In this document: positions 21,764 to 33,583 of the stretch, piece after piece
Layout: each line of letters opens with the position of its first letter
Position numbering within the stretch: position 1 is the stretch's first letter
Assembly (NCBI GenBank): GCA_021234155.1
Contig: JAJEKV010000010.1
Coordinates: 21,352,833-21,416,832 of the forward strand
DNA: 64,000 nt
Origin: Isoetes taiwanensis
Lineage: Eukaryota > Streptophyta > Lycopodiopsida > Isoetales > Isoetaceae
Direction of reading: 5' to 3'
Made by a program: the position numbers and the translations under genes
Notes under the pieces: model-generated
Seen by the model: only the letters and a program-made list of their open reading frames with translations
Databases searched by the model: none
Told to the model about the DNA's origin: nothing

Positions 21764-22994
21764 TCCTAGGATGGGTCCTATGACAACATATATATCGGCC
21801 TAAGTGGTGTTCTCATTGAGCTTTGTAAAACATTGAGTACAAATGGATCCCTCACTAGGGGTAGGTAAATTTGGAAATATGAACTTTAAATGCTCCGAAA
21901 CTAGACAATCATCGAGAGCATGATGATACTAAAGAATACAACATAAAAGATGGTTTTATCCGCCACTTGGTCGATGCAAAGGTGAGAAGACCTGGTGACT
22001 GCTTCTTATCGGGAAGAAGAACCACACCTTCTCAGGTTTTTGAGGAAAGCCCAAGCAAATGGTTGAAGCACGACCCCACGCACTCTGGCAACCACAAGAC
22101 CTTAAAAAATCCTGCAGAGTCAAGGCTGAAAGAAAAATAACCCGTCAATGAGTTAGATGCCATAGGCAAGAAGACTCGGAGGCTCCAGGGCCACGCCGAG
22201 AAAGAAACAACAACACCAATCGAAACCGTCCCAAGGAAAAATGACCCTCAGCGGGAAAAACAACCGATTAGTGCCAGCCGAGGCTACGTTGCCACCGAGA
22301 GAAAAATGAAAAAGAGTTATGCCTCGAAACTACATCGCCATCGCCGAAGAGAAAATGCATAGCAAATACTTACCGGAGGCTACAAAGGCTACCGAAAAAA
22401 GAAACTATGCAAACAAAGCTGACAACACCAGACCACAAGATAGACAGATCCACACTGTGAAAATGAATAATAAACATTGTCCAAGAGAAAATGAACAAGA
22501 AAATAAGTCACGAGCCATGCCGAGAAAGAATGAAATGATAAGAAGTCGCGGAGGCTACAGAGCCACACCGAGAAAAAATAGAAATAAGAAAATATATATC
22601 TACAAAGAAAAAAGAAAGCACAGAGGATATCGAGGGCTGCAAGGCGACTTGAAAAGTACAGAAGATTTGATAGACTCTGAGAAGAACGAGATAATGAGTA
22701 GGCCTCAGAGGCTAAAGTGCCACATCGAGAAAACTGATGAATAAGAACATAGGTACTATCAAAAACATCGAAAGGAGGGGGAATGAGAAAACAAAATAGG
22801 ATAAGAACAGATGCAGACAAACCATCAAGGAAGGGAGGGTGAGGGAAACTGGTAGGATAGAGAAGCAGAAAACTAGCTCAAGAGAACGCCGATGACGAAA
22901 AAATGAAAAGATGTTTGAATAAATAGGGAGTGCAAAAATGCCCCCATCCAGGAATGTCGGTGTTCTATTGCTATCGCAATAGAACCGCGGGCAT
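21764..22994 (+). mobile_element. Hairpin-ended element, copy A (1.23 kb), head-to-tail with copy B
   Basis: Starts TCCTAGGATGGGTCCTATGA; this 5' end (attcctagg to atcggcc, 39 bp) recurs exactly at 22993-23031 as the start of copy B. Near the 3' end lie an inverted copy of the start (CCATCCAGGAAT, 22945-22956) and then a hairpin at 22962-22985 (arms GTTCTATTGC and GCAATAGAAC, loop TATC), ending GCGGGCAT. The last 146 bp match the last 146 bp of copy B. It sits in L2 with no clear target duplication (ATT is shared at every junction). The structure resembles Helitron2/Helentron ends or a circle-integrating tyrosine-recombinase element. It has no transposase gene. Confidence 0.75.
22177..22735 (+). 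repeat. Degenerate GAGGCTACAGNGCCACNCCGAGAAAA repeats in copy A
   Basis: About seven diverged copies, at 22177, 22279, 22322, 22374, 22507, 22548 and 22701. Shared words are GGAGGCTACA, GCCAC and CCGAGAAA. Spacing varies from roughly 40 to 150 bp. No coding frame is preserved. Confidence 0.6.
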
Positions 22995-25900
22995 TCCTAG
23001 GATGGGTCCTATGACAACATATATATCGGCCGATAGAAGAGGAACAAATCTCAACATGGACAAAGAAAGAAAGGAAGCCAAAATGAAAACTGTTCGGAAG
23101 CAAGGGAGAAATGAGACTATAAGGGTCACTGAAATAAAAACAAAACAGAATGCACATATAAGTCTGATAGAAAATATGGTAAAAGAGGAACGACCACAAA
23201 GCCCTCAAGGTACGAGAGGATGAACCCGCATAAAGGAGAAAGAAGGAGGACACAATGGAACACCGCCGCGGAAGATGGAAGAGAAGCATAAAATGAAGGA
23301 GAAGATGGAAAAGTGCAAAGAAGAGATGTTGAAAGGAACTTATGGAACAACAAAGAACCGAGCCATGAACCCGACGACATCAATAGAGTGACGATGGCAA
23401 ATGGCCAATGCACCAATACATACTACACTAACAAAGATACAAAAAAAATCGAAGTATCCTAACTAGCAAAAGACAAGGAGCAAGAAGACAAAGAAAGAAC
23501 CCGACACAACTAAAGGAGTAATGTGAAACAAAACAACAAGCCAAAGGAAATCAATGAAGGGAACATGGCATACACAATCGAATAGAGAAATGTTATCAAA
23601 TGGAGCTGCTGAGATAATGAGGAGCGTATAACAAAAAGGAGCACAATAACCCATAATGGAGCAAGTCGAATCTAATAGAACAGATTGAAAATGTGGAATA
23701 AAGAAAGGGAGAAATGAGTCCACAAGGATCATTGAAACAAATGAAACAGGAAGCTAATAGGACATATGGAGCAAGCGTAACAAATCTAAAAACGAAGATA
23801 ACAAAGGGTCAAAGCGGAAAACATAAAAGCATAAAAATGGGAGTAAAAAGGAGCCAAAAGAATACCTAAATGACAAAAGTAAAAACGCCTAAAAACAAAG
23901 AAACCTATTGACAAACTTGAACAAGCAGAAATAAAGGCATAAAGTACTTGAAAATTTGGAAATCCTAGAAAAAAGTGAGCAACCAGGCTAAAACCAAGCC
24001 ACAGGGGCAATGGGTTGGAAACGTAACAAAAAACATAGGATTAGCAAATGCAAGAAGAGAACTAGGCAGGAAAATGGAAAATTGAAACCCATGGTACCAA
24101 AAATCTAAAGAGAGTATATAAAACATGATAAAGAGTCAAATGAAGGCAATGTAGTTTGAAAGAGTAGCTTAAGGCAATGGTACAAAGAAGGCAAGATGAA
24201 AGTGCAAATGGAGCAAATGAAACGGCAAAAAATAAAAAGAGCAAACGAAGCTAATAGGAAATAATGGAATTACTGAGACCAAAGGAACTTCCTGTGACAA
24301 ACAGGGAATGGTGGCGATGTAGTAATTCAAAAAAGGATGAAGCATATATAGGTGAAATGATCAAGGATACCAAAAAGCTAAGGAGCAAATAAACCACTCG
24401 CACTCTAAAGCATAGAATGTGGAAACCATGGAGCAATGTAGCAAAGAACAATGATAACTCAATGGAAAAAGCATCAAAACCTGATAAAAACATGACCCAA
24501 GTGGTCCAGAGCCATGCAAAGAAAGCAAACCAGTGTACTACTAAATCTCACCGAATATAAACAACCACTATATAACTGACCATTAAGAAAATAGACAACA
24601 GATAAAAACCATTAGCAAAGGCTAAGATATCGATTCACCGCTTTACTGATGTTGTGAAACACAGCAGTGGATTGAAACAGCCAAACCAACTTGGTACAAC
24701 GGGATTGAACATAACATATCGAAAGCAGAGAAACAAGTAACAAAAGAGCAATAAAAGACAGAACACAGTTGGCAAAAAAGGATGACTAGAATAGATCAGA
24801 TGAGGGTTACAAATCAAGAAGAAAGGGCTACATAAAGGCTAATAGAGTAAAGACAATTCAAAAGGGTAATTGAATAAAAAGATAAAAAGGAACTTGAGCG
24901 AAAAAAGAAGAATGAAGGATCCACACAGTCAATAAACAAACGAAAGAAAACACATATGAAACTAATGAAATGTGGATCAAAAAACAAATAGAAATGCGAA
25001 CTAAAAAAGGAACTAAAATAGCGAAAAGAAGTCAACGAGAATACATGGAGCAAATGGCTAAATACAGAATGAACCAAAAACGAGTGAAAGACTAGTTGAC
25101 AAAGGAAACATGCGTAAAACATGATGCCAAACCACCAATATGCGAAAAATTAGTATTAACCGAACTACATATATAGGGAGCAAGATCAACAGAAAAAGTT
25201 CAAAGATGTCGAAACAAGGGTAATGACGTGAACCCAGAGGGACCAGCATAACTGGAAAAGCAACCCACAGGACCCAAATTATGGGAGGACGAAAAATAAG
25301 AAAGTGAGCAAGAGTTGCACGAAGGCAAGAATAACGGAGCAACAAAAGGGGGCAAAGGAACGGATGTAACTGCAAATAGGATGACTCAAGCGAAGAAGGG
25401 AGAACAAGGAACAACATGATAAACAACTAGAAAATTTATAGGAGACCCTATAAATGAATAGCTCAGTGAGATCCATAACTTGCAAACAACGCCCAGAGCA
25501 ACTCCAATGCCAGAACACAAGATAGATAATCAAAACAACTAAGAAATCTGGAAAAACAACGATGGGGAGAACTATGTAATATATGCCATGAAAATGTGCA
25601 CATCACCATAATGCCGCCACAAGCAGTCTCCAATGAAAAATTGCGATAGAAGAACTACAAACTGCCTCTAAAAGGCTACCATGAGTGAAATAAGGACGCT
25701 ATGCTTAATGCAGAGTCAAGAAGAACGGGGCACAAATACGAATAGCATCCAATAGAAGAATGAGCACCTTGAGCAAAATGACATACAACCTAAAAACTGA
25801 AAAAAACGTGCCCACCAAATGGAAAACATCCAAAGACCATAAGTCCGCGATAGTCCCGCACAAGAATGTAGTCATAAAATTGGAAAACTGAAAAGACTAA

Positions 25901-26389
25901 TCAATTGAAAGCGGTCCAGCACTGACTAACACGCTATGTGAAATAAACTAAGAGCAAAGGGCAACAACATGATGAGTTATCACTATTGGCAAGTACGAAT
26001 CTTATAGAAGAATCTCCGAGAAAAAAGCAAATATCGGTTAAAACACAATACTACCTCGGGGACATCCATAAAAGACACGTACACAAGTCTTTGCAAAACT
26101 ATAAAAGACACGCATTACACAAGTGATGCAACCAACCACCTAACCATGGAGTATTATACAACACAAATGTGTTAAACTAATGACAATGAGAAAGATAAAA
26201 GTGCAAAAATGCTTGACAAACAATAGTTGTGAGTCCGGTACACAACAGATTGGACATGCAACCTATAAAACCGGTATAAAATACGACAAAAAGGGGTCAG
26301 ACCCTAAACCCTTATATGGGCCTTCTAGATGGAGAGTAAAACCATATTGAGCCCATAGCACAATAAAATCAATGCAAGTTTCGGTAAGA

Positions 26390-26760
26390 ATCGAAAGAAA
26401 TGAGAAAATAAAAACATACCTAGGTTTTTGCTTGAGAAAGGTCCACAAAAAGAAAAATCGTGACCAATATTAGGAGAGCAAAGTATAACCTATCTTGAGC
26501 AATTAAATGAAACGAGAATCCGGCAACACATTAATCCACTAGGTTGCGCTTTGAAGAAACCACAAAAAAATTCGGGGGCCAACATTAGGAAAATATGATT
26601 AAACTATACCTAGACCGGACTCACGTGGCAGATGAATGAAATGAGAAAACAAAACCATACCTAGGTTGTGCTCGAAAAATCCACAAGAAGAAAAATGACG
26701 AGCGAACATTAGAAAGACGAAGTATCACATATCAAGGCATTTGAATGGAACGCGGATACA
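26390..26760 (+). repeat. Three degenerate ~120-bp repeats in copy B
   Basis: Blocks near 26395, 26530 and 26636 share CATACCTAGGTT(T/G)TGCT, CCACAA(A/G)AAGAAAAAT and a following AACATTAG(G/A)A word. They are diverged and non-coding. Confidence 0.6.
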
Positions 26761-27079
26761 ACAAATATTGCTAAAAACTGACGAAGGCATTCTATAAAAA
26801 GGACAAAACATCTACAGACAACGAATAAGGATAGGAAATGTACTTTTGCCGTTAAAATGAGGACTAAAGCCTAGATCTTTACAAAAGAAATGTTCTTAAA
26901 GTATGACTTTACTCACATGGGTCTCTCTAAACAATTTAAAAAGAAGGATAAAATCCATGTAACAGCTCATATGTGACTAGCAACTTCGCACGCTACAATG
27001 AAAGATAAAAAACATCCCCAAGACAATAGAATTCGAAAACCTTCCAATCACAAATAAAGATAAATACGACCCCAAAACA

Positions 27080-27292
27080 TTGGACCCGAAAAATTGTTTC
27101 ATTAGGAACTTGAACCTATGACCACAGAAATAATATTGGATCCGAAAAAGTGACACAAATAAAGGATAAATACGACCCCAAAAAATTGTTTCATTCGAAA
27201 CTTGAACCTATGACCACAGAAGTAATATTGGATCCGAAAAAAATTGCTTCATTCACAACTTGAACCTATGACCACAGAAACAAAAACCATCT
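27080..27292 (+). repeat. Three tandem repeats with ACTTGAACCTATGACCACAG
   Basis: The phrase AACTTGAACCTATGACCACA, followed by GAAATAATATTGGATCCGAA, occurs three times (starting about 27108, 27200 and 27257), each preceded by AATTG(T/C)TTCATT. This is a local duplication in copy B. Confidence 0.8.
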
Positions 27293-29006
27293 GGCTATCC
27301 AATGCACCCTCTCAAATTCTGTTAATACTTTACCAATTATTGTTATATATATCTGAAGAAGGCAAAAACGACTTACAGAAACTGATTTACAGATAATATG
27401 GAAGGTCTGCGGTGAAGAACTGGAGGGTCGCGGCAACGAACCGACTCCATGCAAGGAATCGGTCTGAGTTATTCTGCCAGAGACTCAAGGTCCTTGCTAA
27501 CACGATCTGGAGTCAGATTCGGCTCAAAACTGGCCTTGACAAACACATCAAAGCTGGGTCTCCATAAGCACCGACAACCAGGAAAACGGCACGGGCCCTT
27601 ATGCTGAACATCAAGCACTAAAATCAGTATGAACAGAACCAGGTTAGGGCTTGCAACCATCGATTTCTGCTAAACCACAGATCGCATCTGCAAAAGTGGA
27701 ATAAAAAAGGTATCAATATTATCCGGCATGCCCTGTGCTCCAGAAAGATTCCTTGCAACCATCGATTCATGCTTTGTGCTCTAGCAAGATCAGGAAGAAA
27801 ATTGATTAAAAACTGTCCAGATGAATATATCGAGTGGTCTACCAAGATCATACAATAAACCAAAGAACTGGATTCCTGCAAAACCCTCACCGCTAAGAAC
27901 CCATTCAAAATAAAAAACCAAGAAAACCCAGATCTGGACTGCACAAAACTCTAGTCAAAAAAGTATTACTTGAACCACATCTAAGAAGGCTTAGCGGGAA
28001 CCCATTAGAGCGGCAGCGGCGGGCAATCCAAGCCGGAAGGAAGAGCCCTACTACCGAAGCTTCTGAAAAGCCAAAGAAAAACTTCGCAGAGAAAGGAAAA
28101 GGATGCTACATCCAATCTCAAAAGCAGAGAAACGAAAAAGAATATGATCACCAGACCAGAAATTTTAGCAGATTGTGCAATAAAGATCAAACATAGGAAT
28201 AGTCTTTGAACGGTAGATTATCAAACTGGTAGGATAGAGAAGCAGAAAACTAGCTCAAGAGAACGCCGATGACGAAAAAATGAAAAGATGCTGAATAAAT
28301 AGGGAGTGCAAAAAAGGGGCGTCCCCATCCAAGGAATGTCGGTTCTATTGCTATCGCAATAGAACCGTGGCATTGGATAGTAAAGATAAAGGATTATTTC
28401 AAGACATGATGAAGTGGCTTGGTAAATGGAACATTGCTTGGGAGGATGTGATACTTGTGGAATCGGATTTGAGGACTTGGATCACATCAAGAATTCAGGG
28501 CAAGTTATGGTCACAACCAAAGACTAAGATGGTCCTCTATAAGCAGAATATTAATCCGAATCTAGAGCGGGCAAAGCATTTGGGAGAGAATCTCTCTATC
28601 CAGAAAAGGCATAATATTTGCAGGATTCGTTTGAGCTCACATCACTTAGGAGTGGAGGTAGGGAGATGGGGGCACATTATACCAAGAGATCAAAGGTATT
28701 GTCAAATATGTGGTACAGAGCAGGTAGAAGACGAAGATCATGCATTGCTTCGGTGTAAAGCGTTTGAGACAATACGGGATGAGTATGGAGTCCACTTTGA
28801 TTATCTCCAAACTTTCTTCACACTAGATGGAGATGTAATTGGGAGATATTTGATAGATCTCCTTAACTTCAGAAAAACATGTATAGATACACTACGGGTG
28901 ACTGGAGTGGATGCTATAGATGACATGAGTGAGAGGGATGAGCTAGATGAGGACTCGGAAACTCATCTACTATTTTATGATGTTGTTTAACATTGTTTTG
29001 TCTAAT

Positions 29007-29021
29007 AGGCCCGTGAGGCCT
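29007..29021 (+). other. LINE L2 3' stem-loop
   Basis: Stem AGGCC/GGCCT, about 17 nt after the ORF stop and followed by CCCATAGACATAATA. Compared with L1 and L3 the stem has a compensatory A-U to G-C change, which supports selection for RNA pairing. Confidence 0.75.
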
Positions 29022-29632
29022 CCCATAGACATAATAAAACTTTCTTCTTCTTCTTCTCGTGTTGAGGCGGAACCCTAGGCGCTAGTTGTATGCGCTCCAA
29101 GAACTCTGTTCGCTGAAAACTCAGTTTGCTGCAATTACTCTGTTCTCTGTTTGCATTAGGCAAGGCCACGGCCTGTAATAGGCCGTGTGGGCTCATCTTT
29201 CAGCTGTTATTCTTCTTGGCTAAGCACAAATCGGCTCAGCCTGGCTGAAACCTCTGTTCGCTGCAACTACTCTGTTTTCTAAGGCAGATTCGTGGCAAGA
29301 AATATATTGAATAGGTTCTAAGGCAGGGCAAATATAGAAGATCGGCCAGTGATTGGAATATTTCTGGCTCAGATATTTTGGATTCTGAAGCAAACCTGAG
29401 GCAACAGGGTCTTGTGGATTCGAGTTGATCTCTTCCCAAGATCTGAGCCGTGGAAGTTGTGGTTGTCACGAACTGATTGGGCTATTTCTGGATCAAATAT
29501 TCCAGATTACTCTGTTATATCAGATTGGGCATCTGTTAAAAAGGGACAAACGGTCAAGAGCAGGTACAACGTTGGGCAACTGAGTTTCAGGAGCAAGCAA
29601 CTACAGAACAGGTTTTTCGGGAGCAGGAGGTC

Positions 29633-32600
29633 ATGGCAAAAAAACAGAAGAAGCCATCTGGGTCTAAACCGAGGCCTACTCCAGAATCTGATGGAGAATC
29701 CAGTGATAACACTAGCTCTGAAACTGAAATCTCATTGTCTACAATTTTGCTTGAACTCACATCTTTCAGACAGGAGGTAGCAGTAAGGGAAAAACAATGG
29801 CTTGAAGCTCAAGAAAACCTAACGGATGAAATTAGAAAACTACGCGTAGAAAATGGATTGCTCCGAGAAAATATCACCATTATGAGGACAGAACTTGATA
29901 CTGTAAAAACTGAAATGAATGATATGAAGGAGAACCTGAATTTTTTGCAGCAGCAGCAGACAACGGTATCAATGGGGTCCTCTTCCCTTGACGAAGTGGA
30001 GGCATTAAAATCCCAATTCCAGCAATATGTAGAAGAGCAAGACCGGAAACAACGATACTTAAATCTTAGAAATAATGGCAGTACAAGATTCCCCAACACA
30101 GGAGTATATACATGCCGCGGAAAAAGTGTAGTTGATTATCTAATATGTGGAGAATCAGCAAGGGAATGCATCCAAGATTTCAAGATAATAGAGGATAGAA
30201 TGGAGTCTGACCACGCCCCTATGGTATTCTCAATACAAATTCCTGCTCAAAAAATTCAAGAGAAGAGAATCACCCATATGATGCGCTTCGATGCAAAAAA
30301 GGCTAGTATGTTCAGGAAACAAATAGAGGGCAGATTGGAAAATCAGATTTGGTCTGATGATGTAGAGGAGCTAAATGGTGTTATCACCAATATTCTGTTA
30401 GACTCTGCCTCCCAATGCTTTGTGCCACAAAGAATCATTAAAGGGCTTAAATGCAATTCCTGGTATGACCAGGAATGCCGTGATTTGAAGAAGAAGGTAC
30501 AATATGCTGAATTTCCAATGAAACACCAACTTAGAAAGGAGCTTAGGCGCACTATCCGACGTAAGAAGAGGGTATATCTCAAACATAGACAAGAGGAGTT
30601 GATTCAAGAGTATTTAAAAGAGCCAAAGAAATTCTGGAATAAAATGAAGCAGCCCAAGCAAAGGGATATTCCTCTTACTGCGCATGAACTTTGGAAACAT
30701 GTTAGTTCACTCTATCATATGCCTGGTATAGTAGAAGAGAGGAAGGGAGTATCTGAACTAATCCTAACTAAGGAGGATGTGATTGAGGGAATCAGTAGAC
30801 TGGCCAACGGCAAAGCAAGAGATGCTCAAGGCCTAGGTGGTGAGCTTTTAAAATGGGCAGGTAACAGCATGCATACTGGAATTGCCAAACTGCTTAATGC
30901 GGCCCTACGGCAAGGATTTCCAGTAGATTGGCAGACAAATCGTGTGGTCCCTATTTTGAAAGGAGGAGACCCCTCTGACGCAAATAACTACCGCACTTTG
31001 ATGGTCAGCAGTCTCTTCTCCAAGTTATTTGCCTCTATTATGGAGAAGAAAATCAGTCAGTGGGCGGAGAAAGAGAATGCACGATCGGATGTGCAAGCAG
31101 GTTTCAGAGCAGGAAGGTCTACCCTCGACCATTTGATCACGTTAAAGACGATCATGGACTCTGTTAAAGGTAAGAAGAAGCCAGTCTATATTCTCTTTGT
31201 TGATTTTAGGAAAGCATTTGATAAGGTGCCTCGAGATAAGTTGTGGGCAAGAATGGAACAATTGCAGGTACCTGTAGACTTGAGAGAAGCCGTCAGAACT
31301 CTATATGAAAAGGTACTAGTTCAACTATCATTTCCTCTTTCTCTTGATGTGAATAATAAGATTTCAAGTAATATCGGGGTAAAACAGGGATGCCCGTTAT
31401 CTCCCACCTTATTTGGTTTGTTTATTGATAGTTTAGATACGTGGCTTTCTGATAATGGTGGTGATGGTACAGACTTGCATGGCTACGCTGTTAGGCTCTT
31501 GTTATATGCTGATGATGTGGTGATTTTTGCCCGTTCACAGGTAAACATGCAGAGGCATCTGGATGCATTAGCACATTTTTGTGCTCACACGGATATGCAG
31601 GTGGACCTAGAGAAAACAAAAATCATGACAGTTGGCATACTTAAACAGGAAGAGTGTTTTCAGTACAATGGGATCATGGTCCAGGTATGTGATTCATATA
31701 AGTATCTTGGCTGGACTGTTCACAGGAATCACAGGTGGAATGCATGCATAGCCCAACGAGTGGAAGGTGGGCTAAAAGGCACTATATTCTTTGCATAGTC
31801 TTAGCAGAAAAATACATTTATGGTCATGGGATTTAAAGATTAAGCTCTTCTTTGTTCTAGTGCAAACTGTTGTCCTTTATGGATGTGAAGCATGGGGACC
31901 AAGCCTGCCCAAGTGTCTTTGGGAAGACATTGAGCAAATACTTCAAAAATTCCTGAGGCAAGAATTAGGAGTTAAAATGCAAATCCCATTCCCTATGCTA
32001 CTAGCGGAATGTGGGCTTATGCCAATGGAAAGGGGAAGCTATAGTAAGATGCATTAAGTATGTGAGAAAGCTGAAACAGCATGATGACACATGGGTTGTA
32101 TACCGAGCTATGCAAGCTAGTATTGAACAAACATGGTATTTTGATATCAAACAATGGTTGGATAAATGGAATATATCCTTAGATGAAGCCCTCATATATG
32201 ATGGAGACATCAGACACTGGGTAAAACATAAAGTGATGGCCAAACTATGGATGAACCCACAACCGAAGATGAGCATGTATGAGCGTCAGATGAATCCAAG
32301 TTTGAGACAGGCTAAACACCTTCAGGAAAACATCTCGTTAGGAAAGAGACATGCGATTAGCCGGATGAGATTGAGCTCTCATAGACTTGGGATTGAAACA
32401 GGGCGTTGGGGGAAGATTCCAAGAGATAGACGAACATGTAAGGCTTGTGGTAGCATGGACGTGGATGATGAGCATCATGTGTTGATAAAATGCCCTGCTT
32501 ATATAGGGGTCAGAGATAGATATGGTATATCTGTAGATGACTTAACTCAATTATTTGACTTAAACTCTCATGTGGTGGGATCCTTTATTATCGAGGTTCT

Positions 32601-32721
32601 ACAACATAGAGATGGATATGTAAAACAGTTACAGGTATTGTTAGAGGATGAGAGTAGTGATGATTGGGATGAGAGCACTGAGGAAGCCCCTGATGTGGAC
32701 TTCCCAGATGACTTATTGTAA
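29633..32721 (+). pseudogene. LINE ORF (L3): coiled coil, endonuclease remnant and reverse transcriptase
   Basis: The 721-codon ORF (29633-31798) starts MAKKQKKPSGSKPRPTPESD. A coiled coil follows (about residues 40-145). It then jumps to the C-terminal end of an APE-type endonuclease (GKSVVDYLICGES ... RMESDHAPMVFSI), so most of the endonuclease is missing by an in-frame deletion. The reverse transcriptase is complete: ILKGGDPSDANNYRTLMVSS, QAGFRAGRSTLDHLITLKTI, FVDFRKAFDKVP, GVKQGCPLSPTLFGLFIDSL and LYADDVVIFARS. Two single-base insertions, near 31778 (GGLKG versus GGLKALYS) and near 32030 (MERGSY versus MEGEAIV), break the frame. Coding continues to 32721 with CKACGSMDVDDEHHVLIKC and an acidic tail. 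It is dead as it stands but recently so. Confidence 0.9.
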
Positions 32722-32742
32722 ACTGTTATACTATCGTCTACT

Positions 32743-32757
32743 AGACCTGTGAGGTCT
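32743..32757 (+). other. LINE L3 3' stem-loop
   Basis: Perfect stem AGACCT/AGGTCT with loop GTG, about 20 nt after the ORF stop. It is the best-paired member of the three LINE 3' stem-loops. Confidence 0.75.
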
Positions 32758-32784
32758 CCATAGACGTAATACCATTTCATTTCA

Positions 32785-32841
32785 TCTCTCTCTCCCTCCC
32801 TCCCTCCCTCCCTCCCTCCCTCCCTCCCGCTCGCTCGCTCG
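32785..32841. repeat. (CTCC)n and (GCTC)n tail of L3
   Basis: TCTC units, then about ten CTCC units, then CGCTCGCTCGCTC. It forms the 3' simple-repeat tail of the LINE. Confidence 0.95.
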
Positions 32842-33449
32842 GCAAAAAGGGACAAGCCCATATCTAGTTTATATGAGAGCAACTCTTCCAAATTCGGCAT
32901 ATAGAAAACATATTCTGGCCAATTTCAAATTCAGCACATAGAAAACATGTTCTGGCCGATTGTTTCATCTGCCTCAGAGGAACTAGAGATAATAAAAGGG
33001 GTGGAAGTTTATTTACAACATTTTTAATCACCTTCAACAATTGTAAAACACAATAGACATCAGGCCCAAACAAGCTGTAAGCAACTTCATCAACTAATGT
33101 ACTGCATTATTCGAGAATAGAAGATCAATTAATAAAGAAGACGTATGTTAGAACCCTGAAGGCAAAAGAAAAATAGAAGCTATTTCAAAATATAATTGAA
33201 CGGACATGAAGACCAAATCTATTCCATTTCATATAGAATTGGCGAAGAGACTATGGTTAACCTTTAAAAGGAGATCCCAGCGCCCTCACTTCTATCTTCC
33301 AGATCAAGCATCTTGAGGCATCAGAACTAGCGCCTTCCAAACTGTTTGCACTCCTGAACAGTAAAATCATTTTGTTCTATTCTAGATCAATGGCCTTCCA
33401 ATCCTTGTTATGTCTAAATAATTAAAGTAGCGCAAAATTACCACTAGCA
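32842..33449. other. No gene seen
   Basis: Non-coding. A 30-bp phrase (AACA(T)ATTCTGGCC..TT, with CATAGAAAACAT) is repeated at 32897-32925 and 32936-32962. Otherwise there is no recognisable structure. Confidence 0.5.
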
Positions 33450-33536
33450 TTAGCATTATCTTTTTATTTATACTTTTTGGGCTTCCAAGCCCCTTTTGTT
33501 GTTTAGGTCCCATGGCCAATTTGGTCTCAGTGGACG

Positions 33537-33583
<47 letters not shown>
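33450..33583 (+). mobile_element. Retroelement 3' tail with hairpin and (ATCT)n
   Basis: Reads ACTTTTTGGGC ... CCCCTTTTG ... GGTCCCATGGCC, AATTT, GGTCTCAGTGGACGTTA and then eleven ATCT units. The GGCC/GGTC stem (33514-33526) and GTGGACGTTA match the tail at 12040-12150. It is a 5'-truncated LINE or SINE tail. Confidence 0.55.

Larger units (their letters stand above)
22995..28373 (+). mobile_element. Hairpin-ended element, copy B (5.38 kb)
   Basis: The same 39-bp start as copy A. The 3' end has the inverted start word (CCATCCAAGGAAT), then a hairpin at 28340-28367 (arms CGGTTCTATTGC and GCAATAGAACCG, loop TATC), and ends GTGGCAT next to L2 sequence TGGATAG. The body is strongly purine-rich on the plus strand for several kb and contains no recognisable gene. 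The long minus-strand ORFs here (Phe/Leu/Ser-rich) are by-products of the base bias. Diverged tandem repeats occur at 26390-26760 and 27080-27290. It is probably non-autonomous. Confidence 0.72.
29041..32841 (+). mobile_element. LINE L3, near full length 5' end but internally deleted
   Basis: The 5' leader starts immediately after the (TTC)n tail of L2 (about 29057) and runs to the ORF start near 29633. The element ends with a 3' stem-loop (32743-32757), CCATAGACGTAATACC, ATTTCATTTCAT and a (CTCC)n/(GCTC)n tail at 32785-32841. No poly-A is present. Confidence 0.82.

Noticed and set aside
22389-25533. Many long minus-strand ORFs rich in Phe, Leu, Ser and Tyr, some looking like membrane proteins
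   Set aside because: They result from the purine bias of the plus strand; no family motif, no codon pattern and overlapping frames are equally open.
28321-28380. Canonical Helitron end (hairpin then CTRR)
   Set aside because: The element ends GTGGCAT next to host T, not CTRR; only the tandem A/B junction happens to contain CTAG, and that belongs to the start of copy B. Helitron2-like or recombinase-type ends fit better.
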